From positions 1 through 34,502 of the forward strand of contig JAHBWA010000094.1 of the NCBI GenBank assembly GCA_019637195.1: a stretch of DNA of 34,502 nt. The letters are read 5' to 3'. Positions within the stretch are counted from its first letter, which is position 1. The number at the start of each line of letters is the position of its first letter. Origin of the DNA: Labilithrix sp. (GTDB lineage Bacteria; Myxococcota_A; Polyangia; Polyangiales; Polyangiaceae). The notes beneath the pieces were generated by a model. That model saw only the letters and a program-made list of their open reading frames with translations. It had not been told where the DNA came from and made no database searches. Below are positions 1-8,157 of this stretch, piece after piece. A program made the translations under genes and the position numbers.

Positions 1-152
1 GCGTTGAAGCACGGGGAGGACGTTACCCAAACGCCGGGACTATCACCAGCTTGGCCCGCGCGGAGCGACGCGATCGGACGGGCTCCGGCCGCCGCGGGAA
101 GAGGCGCGTGACGCGGCGCACCGCTGGACGCTCGCGTCGCACAGCTGCGATA

Positions 153-395
153 GTGACGCGCGTGAAGGGACGTACCCTCGCCACCGGGTTCCTCGTCGCG
201 CTCTTCCTGGCGGTCGGGCTCGTGTTCTGGCTCGGCGCCACCGGCGGCGGTCGCGCCTCGGAGGACGGCCGCGCGCAGACGTCGGTCGGGCGCAGCCCGA
301 CGGAGCCCGCCGCGAGCTCCACGGACGAGCCGGCCAAAGGCGGCGGCGCCGTCCCCACGATCGCGCCGTCCCCTCGCGACGCCGCCGACGACTGA
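153..395 (+). CDS. small single-pass membrane protein, unknown function
   Basis: The frame is open from a TTG at 51, but the stretch before 153 encodes only an Arg-rich, low-information sequence. I therefore start it at a GTG at 153 (a second GTG at 162 is equally possible); neither has a clear ribosome binding site. The product is about 80 residues: a short basic N-terminus, one hydrophobic helix (FLVALFLAVGLVFWL) and an outward Gly/Ser/Ala/Pro-rich, Asp-ending tail. This is a type II anchor or uncleaved signal topology. No family is recognised. It lies about 110 bp upstream of the YjbQ gene on the same strand. The coding call rests on the hydrophobic helix and frame composition only. Confidence 0.45.
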   Translation: MTRVKGRTLATGFLVALFLAVGLVFWLGATGGGRASEDGRAQTSVGRSPTEPAASSTDEPAKGGGAVPTIAPSPRDAADD

Positions 396-505
396 CGCCA
401 TGGCTCGAGCACGACCGATCGCAGCCGATCTCCGTCGCACCTGCTTCGCACATCGCCGGGGCGCGCGTCGAGTGTCACCATGATGTGCCCGAGGACGCGC
501 ACGCC

Positions 506-919
506 ATGAAGAGCCACACCGAGTACTTCACGTTCAACACGAAGACGAAGCGCGAGCTCGTGCACCTCACGCCGCGGCTCGAGGAGGTGCTCGAGCGCGC
601 CAAGGTGGCCGAAGGCTTCATGCTGGTCAGCGCGATGCACATCACGGCCGGCGTCTTCGTCAACGACGACGAGCCCGGTCTCCACGACGACATCTGGAAG
701 TGGCTCGAGGGCATCGCGCCCTTCAGGGAAGGCTACGCGCATCATCGGACCGGCGAGGACAACGGCGACGCGCACCTCAAGTCCCTCCTCATCCACCACG
801 AGGTGATCGTCCCCATCACCAAGGGCCGCCTCGATCTCGGCACGTGGCAGCGTGTCTTTTACGCCGAGTTCGACGGTCAGCGGAGCAAGCGGCTGATCGT
901 CAAGGTCCTCGGGGAGTGA
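506..919 (+). CDS. yjbQ: YjbQ / UPF0047 family protein
   Basis: The product has 137 residues, the usual length for the UPF0047 (YjbQ) family. These are small beta-rich proteins that form trimers; some members have weak thiamine-phosphate synthase activity, so the name 'secondary thiamine-phosphate synthase' is used, but the physiological role is unsettled. Family hallmarks are visible: HITAGVFVNDDE, the EDNGDAHLKS block, IVPITKGRLDLGTWQ, and the C-terminal FYAEFDGQRSKRLIVKVLG. The frame is open from a GTG at 485, but the ATG at 506 matches the family N-terminus and has a GAGGA element about ten bases upstream. The next gene starts six bases after its stop, so the two are probably co-transcribed. 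No thiamine genes lie nearby. Confidence 0.9.
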   Translation: MKSHTEYFTFNTKTKRELVHLTPRLEEVLERAKVAEGFMLVSAMHITAGVFVNDDEPGLHDDIWKWLEGIAPFREGYAHHRTGEDNGDAHLKSLLIHHEVIVPITKGRLDLGTWQRVFYAEFDGQRSKRLIVKVLGE

Positions 920-925
920 CCTCGC

Positions 926-2311
926 ATGCGACGCGCGCTCGTCCCGATGATGCTCGCCGTCCTCGCGCCCGCGTGCGGCCCCGCGCGCGGGCGACCGGCG
1001 AGCCCGCCGCCGAGCGCCGAGGGCAGCGCGGAGGCGTTCGACGCGCGCGAGGCGGAGATCCTGCGCGATCTCGGCGCCGTCGATCGACGGCTCGCCCAGC
1101 GCACCCGGATCGCGCCGTCGGAGGCCGATCTACGACGGATCACGATGGCCGCGGTGCTGCGCGAGGATCCCACGCTCGCCGTCGTCGACGGCGCGATCGA
1201 TCCGTTCTCCTTCGACGCGCGGGCGCGCGGCCTCGCGGTCGCGCAGCAGAAGATCGCGAGGCTCCCGGCGAGCGTGGCGAGCGAGCGCGCGAGCGAGCGA
1301 GAGCTCTTGGCGCGCCTCGTCCAGGAGGAGGCTGCCCGGCTCGAGGAGGAGCGCGCGCTCCCGCGCTCGGCGAGCTCGCTCGTCCGGGCGATCGTGCAGA
1401 CCTGGCGCGCGCCGCGGAGCATCACGGAGGCCGCCGACGCGGACCGCTGGCTCGCGCGGCGACTCGCTGGCGTATACGACGCGATGACGGCGCCGGCCGA
1501 GCCGGCGACGTCGCTCGACGTGGTGCGGGCGCGCGAGCTCGACGACGCGCTCGACGCGCTCGAGCGCATCGCCGCGAACCCCGGGTTCATCCGGGCGACG
1601 CAGGAGCTGGTCCGGGTGCGCGAGGCGCTCGAGTCGGCGGCGTCCAAGCCGGCGGCGAAGGCCGCGTCAGAGTGGGACGTGATCGCGCCGCGCGCGCGAG
1701 CGCACCTCGGGACCACGGAGTCCCCCGACGACCTCGCGCGCGCGCTCGCGGCGGCCGAGGTCGACCTCCGCGCCCGCGCCGACCAGGCCGTGGCTGCGGC
1801 TGGCCTTCGCCGCGAGTCGCTCGAGGCGAGCCTCGAGGGGCACGTCTTCGTCTCCGGCTCCTGCCTCGACGCCGTTCCCGGCTCGCCCGTCCGCTCGATG
1901 GCCGCGCCGCAAGAGCGGGAGGCGGCGTGCCACCTCCGCCACCTCGTGTCGCGCGCGGACGACGACGCGGCGCGCGCGATCGCCCTCGCCGCGATGCACG
2001 ATCACGTCGCGGTCGCGTCGTGGGCGCTCGACGTGGCGCGCGGCGCGGCGACGATCGCCGAGACGCAGGGCCGGCATCGGCTGTTCGCTCCGGTCCTCCC
2101 CGACGCACGCGCGCGCTACGAGCGCATCGCCCTCGCGCGTCCGGTCGCGGCGATCGGCGCCGGCGAGGCGGTGCGCGTCCTGCTCGCGGGAGATCCCTAC
2201 GCGCGCGCGACCGCGTGGTCGTCGCTCGGCGACGTTCCGCTCGACGTCGCGCGGCGCGAGCTCGGCGCGGCCGCGTCGGACGCGGCCCGAAGCAAACGCG
2301 CCGCGCAGTGA
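926..2311 (+). CDS. helical exported (probable lipoprotein) protein, unknown function
   Basis: The product has 461 residues. It begins with a short basic, hydrophobic signal (MRRALVPMMLAVLAPAC). Cys17 is a possible lipidation site, although the residues before it (A-P-A) are not a textbook lipobox. The rest is strongly helical, rich in Ala, Arg, Glu and Asp, with heptad-like stretches around residues 35-240. The C-terminal third carries three Cys residues (GSCLDAV, AACHL) that could form a disulphide. I recognise no domain. The start is six bases after the yjbQ stop, and GGGGAG inside the end of yjbQ serves as a plausible ribosome binding site, suggesting one transcript. The stop codon lies inside the first unit of a 40-bp tandem repeat. 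Confidence 0.7.
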   Translation: MRRALVPMMLAVLAPACGPARGRPASPPPSAEGSAEAFDAREAEILRDLGAVDRRLAQRTRIAPSEADLRRITMAAVLREDPTLAVVDGAIDPFSFDARARGLAVAQQKIARLPASVASERASERELLARLVQEEAARLEEERALPRSASSLVRAIVQTWRAPRSITEAADADRWLARRLAGVYDAMTAPAEPATSLDVVRARELDDALDALERIAANPGFIRATQELVRVREALESAASKPAAKAASEWDVIAPRARAHLGTTESPDDLARALAAAEVDLRARADQAVAAAGLRRESLEASLEGHVFVSGSCLDAVPGSPVRSMAAPQEREAACHLRHLVSRADDDAARAIALAAMHDHVAVASWALDVARGAATIAETQGRHRLFAPVLPDARARYERIALARPVAAIGAGEAVRVLLAGDPYARATAWSSLGDVPLDVARRELGAAASDAARSKRAAQ

Positions 2312-2425
2312 GCGCTGGAGCGGCCGCGCCGCTCGGCGAGGCGGGCAGTGAGCGCTGGAGCGCCCGCGCCGCTCGGCGAGGCGAGCAGTGAGCGCTGGAG
2401 CGGTCGCACCGCTCGGCGAGGCGAG
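2306..2425. repeat. three 40-bp tandem units, each with a GC-rich hairpin
   Basis: Units begin at 2306, 2346 and 2386 with an exact 40-bp period and few differences. Each holds an inverted repeat: GAGCGGC-CGC-GCCGCTC at 2318-2334 and GAGCGGT-CGC-ACCGCTC at 2398-2414. The middle unit has one mismatch in the stem. Between units 1 and 3 a C-G pair becomes T-A on both arms, so the stem is kept. The array fills the gap between two convergent genes and contains the stop codon of the left one. It may act as a bidirectional terminator or mRNA-end stabiliser, which is inferred from position and structure. Confidence 0.85.
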
Positions 2426-2442
2426 GCGCGCCTCGGCCGCCG

Positions 2443-3507
2443 TCAGCTCTTGGCGGGGCCGTTCTTCGCGAAGCGAACGAGCTTCTCTTCGACGAGCATG
2501 TCGGCGATGCGGTAGGCCGGCGTGCCGGTCTTCGCGCTTCGGTCGGCGATCTCGAAGATCGTGTCGAAGATCCTCAGCGTGTTCTCGCGCGACTTCGCCG
2601 CGTCGTAGCCCTGGACCTCCTGCGCGACGTTCACGAGCCCCCCCGCGTTGATGGCGTAGTCGGGCGCGTAGAGGATGCCGCGCGCGTGGAGGTCGTCGCC
2701 ATGACGGGGCTGCGCGAGCTGGTTGTTCGCCGCGCCGGCGACGATCCGCGCCTTGAGCTTCGGGATGGTCGTGTCGTTGAGCGCGGAGCCCAGCGCGCAC
2801 GGGGCGATGACGTCGCACTCGATCTCGAAGATCTGGTCGAGCGGAACGACGACCGCGCCGAACTCGCGCTGCGCGCGCTCGGCCTTCAACGGATCGACGT
2901 CGGCCACGGAGATCTTCGCGCCCTGCGCGTGGAGCTCCTTGCAGAGGTGGTAGCCGACGTGGCCGACTCCCTGGACGGCGACGTGGACGCCGTCCAGCGA
3001 GTCGCGCTTCAGCGTGAACTTCACGCACGCCTCGATGCCGCGACGGACGCCGAGCGCCGTGAACGGCGACGGGTCGCCGGAGCCGCCGTGCGAAGGACCG
3101 ACGCCGGTGACGTGCTTCGTCACGGTGCGGATGACCTCCATGTCCTCGAGGCCGGTGCCGCTATCCTCGGCGGTGATGTAGTGCCCGCCGAGATCGTCGA
3201 CGAACTTGCCGAAGGCGCGGAACATCGCGACCCGGTCGAAATGCTGCTTCGGCCGGATGAGGACGCTCTTGCCGCCGCCGTGCGGGAGCCCGGCGAGCGC
3301 CGCCTTGTAGGTCATACCGCGCGCGAGCCGCAGGGCGTCGACGACCGCGTCCTCGTCGGTGTCGTACGGCAGGAAGCGACAACCGCCGAGAGCAGGACCG
3401 AGGCGCGAGTCGTGGATCGCCACGATCGCCTTCAGGCCGCTCGCCTTGTCGTGCTTGAAGTGAACCTCGCCGTAGTCGTATGCCCTGAGGTGCCCGAAGA
3501 GATCCAT
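2443..3507 (-). CDS. ldh: leucine/amino-acid dehydrogenase (Glu/Leu/Phe/Val family)
   Basis: The product has 354 residues and reversibly deaminates a branched-chain or aromatic amino acid to the 2-oxo acid with NAD+. It is close in length to leucine and valine dehydrogenases (about 350-365) and shorter than glutamate dehydrogenases. The N-terminal catalytic domain has GLKAIVAIHDSRLGPALGG, then MTYKAALAGLPHGGGKS with the substrate-binding and catalytic lysines. The nucleotide domain has GVGHVGYHL as its GxGxxG loop, followed by a C-terminal ANNQL / YAINAGGLVNVAQE block. The ATG at 3507 is preceded by a GAGGA ribosome binding site, so the longer frame to 3567 is not used. It is cytoplasmic, monocistronic and divergent from the subtilase gene. 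Whether leucine, valine or phenylalanine is preferred cannot be read from the sequence. Confidence 0.92.
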   Translation of the reverse strand: MDLFGHLRAYDYGEVHFKHDKASGLKAIVAIHDSRLGPALGGCRFLPYDTDEDAVVDALRLARGMTYKAALAGLPHGGGKSVLIRPKQHFDRVAMFRAFGKFVDDLGGHYITAEDSGTGLEDMEVIRTVTKHVTGVGPSHGGSGDPSPFTALGVRRGIEACVKFTLKRDSLDGVHVAVQGVGHVGYHLCKELHAQGAKISVADVDPLKAERAQREFGAVVVPLDQIFEIECDVIAPCALGSALNDTTIPKLKARIVAGAANNQLAQPRHGDDLHARGILYAPDYAINAGGLVNVAQEVQGYDAAKSRENTLRIFDTIFEIADRSAKTGTPAYRIADMLVEEKLVRFAKNGPAKS

Positions 3508-3768
3508 CGCGATCCTCGTTAGCACAGACGAGCCGCCGCCTGGCAAGCAGCAGCGACGACGCGCCACGTCATCGCGAGGCGACGCGCGTTCGAGCTGAGC
3601 CGATCGCGATGGCGGCCGGGTGACGCCGAGGGCTCGCGGCCGCCGAGCGCGCGGGTCGAACCGGCCCGCGCGCTACGCGTCCCCCCCGCGTGCGACGCAC
3701 CTCACGGAGCCGGCGGACACCGTCCGACCGAGGTTCGCCGCGCGGGACGAACCGTCGCGCCTCACGGC

Positions 3769-5034
3769 ATGTCCGCTGCAACTCCCGCCGACATGAACGT
3801 GCGCCGGACGAACGGTTCGACCGCGGGCCACCTCGTCACCCTCGCGTGCGCGAGCCTCACGAGCCTCGTCGCATGCGACGGCGCCGGCGCGTCGGCGAGG
3901 CCGCGGGCCGACGTCACCGAGAGCTACGACACGCCGACGCTGGACGACGAGACGCCCGCCGAAGTCCCACGCCCGCCGACCGCGCCGACCGCGGCGCCGG
4001 GCCTGACGAACCGCGCGTGCGCGGCCGGCGTCCGGATGCCGCTGGGCAACGCCTACGCGACGCTCGTGTGCATCCCTCACCTCGACGCGATCCACTACTG
4101 GGAGGCGGCGCCGGAGTGGTCGACCTACGACGACGCGCCCGTCACGGTCGCGATCCTCGACCTCTCCTTCATCACGGATCATCCGGACATCGCGCGGTCC
4201 GTCGACATGACGTGGAACTTCCTCGAGGACGGCTGCACGACGTTCGATCTCGGCAAGAGCGCGTGCCGCGACGTCGCGCCCGACGCTCCCCCGCGGGCGC
4301 CGCTCCCCGCGCTCGGCGAGGAGCCGATCAAGCTCGTGCACGGCACGATGCTCGCCGGGCTGATCGCCGGCCGCGGCGAGCCGGGGCGAGGCATCGTCGG
4401 CGTGAACCCGTCCGCCAAGCTCGATCTCCTCGTCCGTGACCTCGAGACGGACAACCTCGCGTCGCTTCGCTTCGCCGTCGAGCGCCGCGTCGACGTCATC
4501 TCGATGAGCTGGCCGCTCGGCGGCCAGGGCGGCGACAAAGACGTCCCCGAGTTCAAGGAGCTGCTCGAGGCCGCGACGAGGCAGGGCACGGTCGTCGTGA
4601 TGGCGGCGGGCAACTCGAGGATCGACGTCGAGCAGCGCGCCGTCTATCCCACGCGCTACTCGACGATCCCGGGCGTGATCGCGGTCGGGTCGATCGACGA
4701 CGCCGGGGACCTCTACGCGCAGTTCTCGAACTACGGCCCGGAGTACGTCGAGCTCGCCGCGCCGGGGATGGCCGCGTCGTCGGGCGGCGACTTCGCGAAG
4801 GGGCGCTACAGCGTCCAGATCGGGACGTCGTACTCCGCGCCGATGGTCGCGGGCGCCGTCTCCCGCGTCGTCCAGTACCTCAAGGCGAAGCGCGTGACCT
4901 ACGGGGCGGCGGACGTCGAGCGCTTCGTCGTCGAGGGCTCCGCGACGAGCCCGAAGCTCACGCCGTACTTCAAGGACGGCCGGCGCCTCGACATGAGCAC
5001 GCTGCTCGCGCACATGAAGGCGGAGATCCCGTGA
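3769..5034 (+). CDS. secreted lipoprotein subtilase (peptidase S8)
   Basis: The product has 421 residues from the ATG at 3769; an ATG at 3793 is also possible. It begins with a signal peptide ending LTSLVAC, a good lipobox that puts the lipidated Cys at residue 36. A Pro/Thr-rich linker follows to about residue 78. The S8 catalytic domain (about 120-405) has the full triad: Asp131 in AILDLSF, where most subtilases have DTG, His191 in HGTMLAGLIAG, and Ser354 in GTSYSAPMVAG. Asn282 in AAGNS is the oxyanion residue. An insert with Cys pairs separates Asp and His (EDGC, KSAC). No I9 propeptide is visible. It probably acts on the cell surface or periplasmic side; the substrate is unknown. It converges on the ABC operon with two hairpins between. 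Confidence 0.9.
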   Translation: MSAATPADMNVRRTNGSTAGHLVTLACASLTSLVACDGAGASARPRADVTESYDTPTLDDETPAEVPRPPTAPTAAPGLTNRACAAGVRMPLGNAYATLVCIPHLDAIHYWEAAPEWSTYDDAPVTVAILDLSFITDHPDIARSVDMTWNFLEDGCTTFDLGKSACRDVAPDAPPRAPLPALGEEPIKLVHGTMLAGLIAGRGEPGRGIVGVNPSAKLDLLVRDLETDNLASLRFAVERRVDVISMSWPLGGQGGDKDVPEFKELLEAATRQGTVVVMAAGNSRIDVEQRAVYPTRYSTIPGVIAVGSIDDAGDLYAQFSNYGPEYVELAAPGMAASSGGDFAKGRYSVQIGTSYSAPMVAGAVSRVVQYLKAKRVTYGAADVERFVVEGSATSPKLTPYFKDGRRLDMSTLLAHMKAEIP

Positions 5035-5056
5035 GCGATCCCCCGCGCGCTCGGAC

Positions 5057-5105
5057 GGCGGCGCCGCCAAGCGAAACAGGCGCGGGGCTCTCGCCTCCGC
5101 GCCTG
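5057..5105. terminator. two hairpins between convergent genes
   Basis: A perfect 12-bp palindrome GGCGGCGCCGCC lies at 5057-5068. A second hairpin follows with arms CAGGCGCGG (5077-5085) and CCGCGCCTG (5097-5105) and an 11-base loop. Both are in the 97-bp gap between the subtilase stop and the stop of the DUF4340 gene. There is no T-tract, so intrinsic termination is inferred from position and stem strength only. Confidence 0.5.
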
Positions 5106-5131
5106 CGTCCGCTCACGATTCGCCGCGATCG

Positions 5132-6190
5132 TCAGTGACCGTGGCCGTCGTCGGCGCCGTGGCCCATGCCCGGCGGCATGCCGTGGGGCATCCCGGGCAT
5201 GCTCGGCATGTCGAGCTTCTTCGGGGCGTCGCCGGCGCCGGCGTCGGCCGACTTCTGGAACTTGGAGACCTCGGCGGTCGCCCAGTCCGCCGAGTACGAC
5301 GGGATGCTGTAGATCGTGTCCGACCCTTCCTTGACGGCCCAGCGGTTGGTGCCGGTCGACACGCCGCCGACCTTCACGACGAACTTCCCGGCGTTGTCCT
5401 TGAGCTGAACGGTGACCGTCGAGTCCGGCGTGTCGAGGCCGGTCTCCGCGGTCGTCTTTCCGTCGCCGAAGTCGTCGGCCGTGAGGGCCTTGAACGCGCG
5501 GACCGCGTCCTTCACCTTCTCCTCGTCGAAGCGCTCGATCGGCCGGCCCTTCCAGGTGCCCGACCACTTGTCGCCTTCCTTGGTGAAGGAGAGCTGGCCG
5601 TCCTTCTTCTCGATGACGAGGCCGTTGGCGTTCTGATCGTCGTACTTGAAGATCTCGGTCTCGCGGAAGCCCTTGGGCTCGCGCGTGTAGAGGTAGCTCG
5701 AGTAGCCGGTGACGGCGTAGATGCCCGGCTTGCCGTCGACCATCGCCATCTGGCCGCGCTGCCCCGAGCTGCCGAACGTGAGGTCGACCTTCTTGTCCCC
5801 GCCCTTGAACGCGACGACGTGGACGCCCTTGTCGGCGACGAAGTCGTAGTCCTTCTTGGAGTCCTCGGAGGCCGTGGAGACGATGACCTCCTTGGCCTTG
5901 AGGTCCTTCAGGTTCTTCACGAGCTGGTCGACGTTGCCCTGGTTGGCCGGAGCCTCCACGGGCTTGGTCATGACCCACTTGTCGCCCTTCTTTTCGAGGA
6001 CGATCTCACCCTTGTCGCCGTTCGTGATGCTGACCTTGTCGAGCTCCTCCGGCGCCTTGAGCTCGGGGAGATCCGCGCTCGTGGTCGACGAGGTCCCGAT
6101 CTTCGAGTCCTTGTCCTTGGCGTAGTAGATGGCGCCGCCGAGCGCGGCGAGGACGATCACACCTGCGTACAGCTTCGTGCTCTGGCTCAT
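5132..6190 (-). CDS. DUF4340 domain protein of a Gld-type ABC system
   Basis: The product has 352 residues. It has one N-terminal membrane helix (about 7-24), then a long extracytoplasmic part made of repeated beta-rich modules typical of DUF4340, with phrases such as GEIVLEKKGDKWVMTKPV, VHVVAFKGGDKKVDLTFG and WSGTWKGRPIERFDEEKV. The family is usually encoded beside GldG-like proteins and ABC-2 transporters, as here. The start is 32 bases after the upstream stop, and the gene is last in the operon. The final 25 or so residues are Met, His, Gly and Pro rich (MPGMPHGMPPGMGHG and DGHGH), which could bind a metal or be a flexible tail. The molecular function is unknown. Confidence 0.85.
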   Translation of the reverse strand: MSQSTKLYAGVIVLAALGGAIYYAKDKDSKIGTSSTTSADLPELKAPEELDKVSITNGDKGEIVLEKKGDKWVMTKPVEAPANQGNVDQLVKNLKDLKAKEVIVSTASEDSKKDYDFVADKGVHVVAFKGGDKKVDLTFGSSGQRGQMAMVDGKPGIYAVTGYSSYLYTREPKGFRETEIFKYDDQNANGLVIEKKDGQLSFTKEGDKWSGTWKGRPIERFDEEKVKDAVRAFKALTADDFGDGKTTAETGLDTPDSTVTVQLKDNAGKFVVKVGGVSTGTNRWAVKEGSDTIYSIPSYSADWATAEVSKFQKSADAGAGDAPKKLDMPSMPGMPHGMPPGMGHGADDGHGH

Positions 6191-6222
6191 GATTTGACTT
6201 GGTACTCGGGTCGAAGAGGAGA

Positions 6223-8076
6223 TCAGGCGGCGAGGAGGTCGACGTTCTGGCGGCGAGCCTCGCGGATGCGCCAGAAGACCAGACCGAGGCCGGCGAACAT
6301 CACCGGGATGCCGAGGGTCATGGTCCCCTCGATCCAGTACTGCTTCGTCTTGCGCTCCTTCTTGATGCGGTCCTCTTCCTTCTTGAGCTGCTCCTCCGTC
6401 ATCTCTTCGCCCGCCTTGGGCTTGACGACGTCGCCGTAGGCGAGGTTCGGCTCCATGAGGATCTTCGCGCTCGCGGCGAGGAGGTCGACGTCGCCCGTCA
6501 TCCAGTCGAGGAGGTTCTTCGTCTGGAGGATGAACGTCGTACCGATGAGCTGGACGTACGGCCCGGCGATCGCGTTGAGGAACTCGTCACCACCGCCGCC
6601 GGGCATCATCATGCCCATCTGGCCCATGTCCGGGCCCTGGCCGGAGCGGACGAACGGGTTGGCGAAGAACTGCGCCGACGAGATGACGAGGACGCGCGCG
6701 GTGTTCGTGGACTCGGCGGGCGTCTCGACGCCCATCTTGTCGCCCTCGGGGAACGCCGTCTTGAGCTTGCCCTCGGCAGACGCGGCGATCGCGTGCTGCT
6801 GGAAGTTGCCCTTCGGGCGCCACTGGCGCGCCGGCTTGAGGTCGACGGTGTCGCCGGTCTCGGTGATCGCCGCCGGGGTCGAGTGCGCGATGACGCGCAG
6901 CTTGTCACCGAGCTGCGGCTGCTTGTCCTTCTTCAGCGTCAGCGACGAGGCGAACGGGAACGACGCCTGCGGGATGCGGAAGAACGCGGCGAAGCTCGTG
7001 TCGAGCAGGACCTCTTCGCCGGTGAAGCGGCTGTCCTCGCGGACGTCGAGCACCTGCGGGAAGATCATGGTGCGCGGCCCGGTGAGGGTGTCGACGCGGA
7101 CGCGGAACGGGCGGCCGAACTCGAGGACGACGTCCTTGTTCATGCCGATGCCGTAGCCCTCGAGGAGCTTGTCGAGGCCGTGCGTGTCGAGCGTGGCGTT
7201 CATCGTCGGATCGCCGGCCTTCACGTTGACCGCGCTGGCGAGCACCGCGAGGCTCTTGCCGCGCATGACGAACTGGTCGATGCGGCGGAGCTCCTTCTCG
7301 GTGAGCTCCTTGCCCGGCTGCGTGATGAGCAGGCCGTCGAGGTCCTCTTCGATCTCGGCGTCGCCGTTCTTCAGGTCGACTTCCTTGATCTCGTAGAACG
7401 GGAAGTACTGGCCGATGATGCCCTGGATGGTCGGGCCGCCCTGGCGGCCGCCGCCCGGGACGAGGTTCGCGTCGGTGAGCTTCAGCTCGTCGTGACCGGT
7501 GAGGACGCCGAGCTTGTGCTTCGTCTTGTCCCCCGCGTCCTTGAGCTCGCGGATCTTGTTGGTGATCCAGAACTCGAGGCCCGTGTTGTTGTCGGGCGAG
7601 AGGACCGGGATCTTGTCGCGCTGCGTCTTGTAGGTGAAGACGAGGCCCATGTAGCCCTGCGCGACCTCGGCCTTGTCCTCGGTGTCCGAGCCCTCGATTC
7701 GCTGGAGCTTCTGGAGCCCGGCCTCCTCGGCCTTCTTGCGCTCCTCCTCCGTTTTCGGCTCGATGATCGTGTAGTCGAACTTGCCGCCGCCCTTCTCCTT
7801 GTACTGCTGGAGGAGATCGCGGAGATCGCGGACGAAGGCGTCGAGCTTCGGGAGGCCGCGCGTGACGTACGCCTCGACCTCGATCTTCTCGCCGTCCTTG
7901 ATCGAGCGGATGAGGCGCCCGCTGCCCTCGGACAGCGTGTACTTCTCCGCCTTCGTCATGTCCTTACGCCAGTACATGAAGTAGCTGAGCGTGTTCACGG
8001 CGACGACGATCGCAGCGAGGATGAAAAGCAGGGCGCCGCTCTCGGTCGCCGCCTTCTTCTTGCGTTCCATGGCCAT
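6223..8076 (-). CDS. GldG-like ABC transporter auxiliary protein
   Basis: The product has 617 residues. A cytoplasmic basic start (MAMERKKK) leads into a membrane helix (about 14-35), then a large extracytoplasmic region matching the ABC-2 auxiliary (GldG-like) family. Typical phrases are YTLSEGSGRLIRSIKDGEKIEVEAYVT near the start, LGVLTGHDELKL, and DLDGLLITQPGKELTEKELRRIDQFVMRGKSLAVLAS. A second membrane helix lies near the end (about 582-602), followed by a short basic cytoplasmic tail. Before it is a Met/Gly-rich loop (DMGQMGMMMPGGGG). In Bacteroidetes, GldA-GldF-GldG supports gliding; in deltaproteobacteria the role of the homologues is not established. The start is 81 bases after the permease stop, and an in-frame ATG at 8070 is an alternative. 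Confidence 0.88.
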   Translation of the reverse strand: MAMERKKKAATESGALLFILAAIVVAVNTLSYFMYWRKDMTKAEKYTLSEGSGRLIRSIKDGEKIEVEAYVTRGLPKLDAFVRDLRDLLQQYKEKGGGKFDYTIIEPKTEEERKKAEEAGLQKLQRIEGSDTEDKAEVAQGYMGLVFTYKTQRDKIPVLSPDNNTGLEFWITNKIRELKDAGDKTKHKLGVLTGHDELKLTDANLVPGGGRQGGPTIQGIIGQYFPFYEIKEVDLKNGDAEIEEDLDGLLITQPGKELTEKELRRIDQFVMRGKSLAVLASAVNVKAGDPTMNATLDTHGLDKLLEGYGIGMNKDVVLEFGRPFRVRVDTLTGPRTMIFPQVLDVREDSRFTGEEVLLDTSFAAFFRIPQASFPFASSLTLKKDKQPQLGDKLRVIAHSTPAAITETGDTVDLKPARQWRPKGNFQQHAIAASAEGKLKTAFPEGDKMGVETPAESTNTARVLVISSAQFFANPFVRSGQGPDMGQMGMMMPGGGGDEFLNAIAGPYVQLIGTTFILQTKNLLDWMTGDVDLLAASAKILMEPNLAYGDVVKPKAGEEMTEEQLKKEEDRIKKERKTKQYWIEGTMTLGIPVMFAGLGLVFWRIREARRQNVDLLAA

Positions 8077-8157
8077 GGTTTCGGTTTGCCTTGTGAAGCC
8101 GAGATGAGTCTGTTGAGTCGGGAACGAGGGTCCTGAGTCAGCGCCGGTGGGCGCTCG

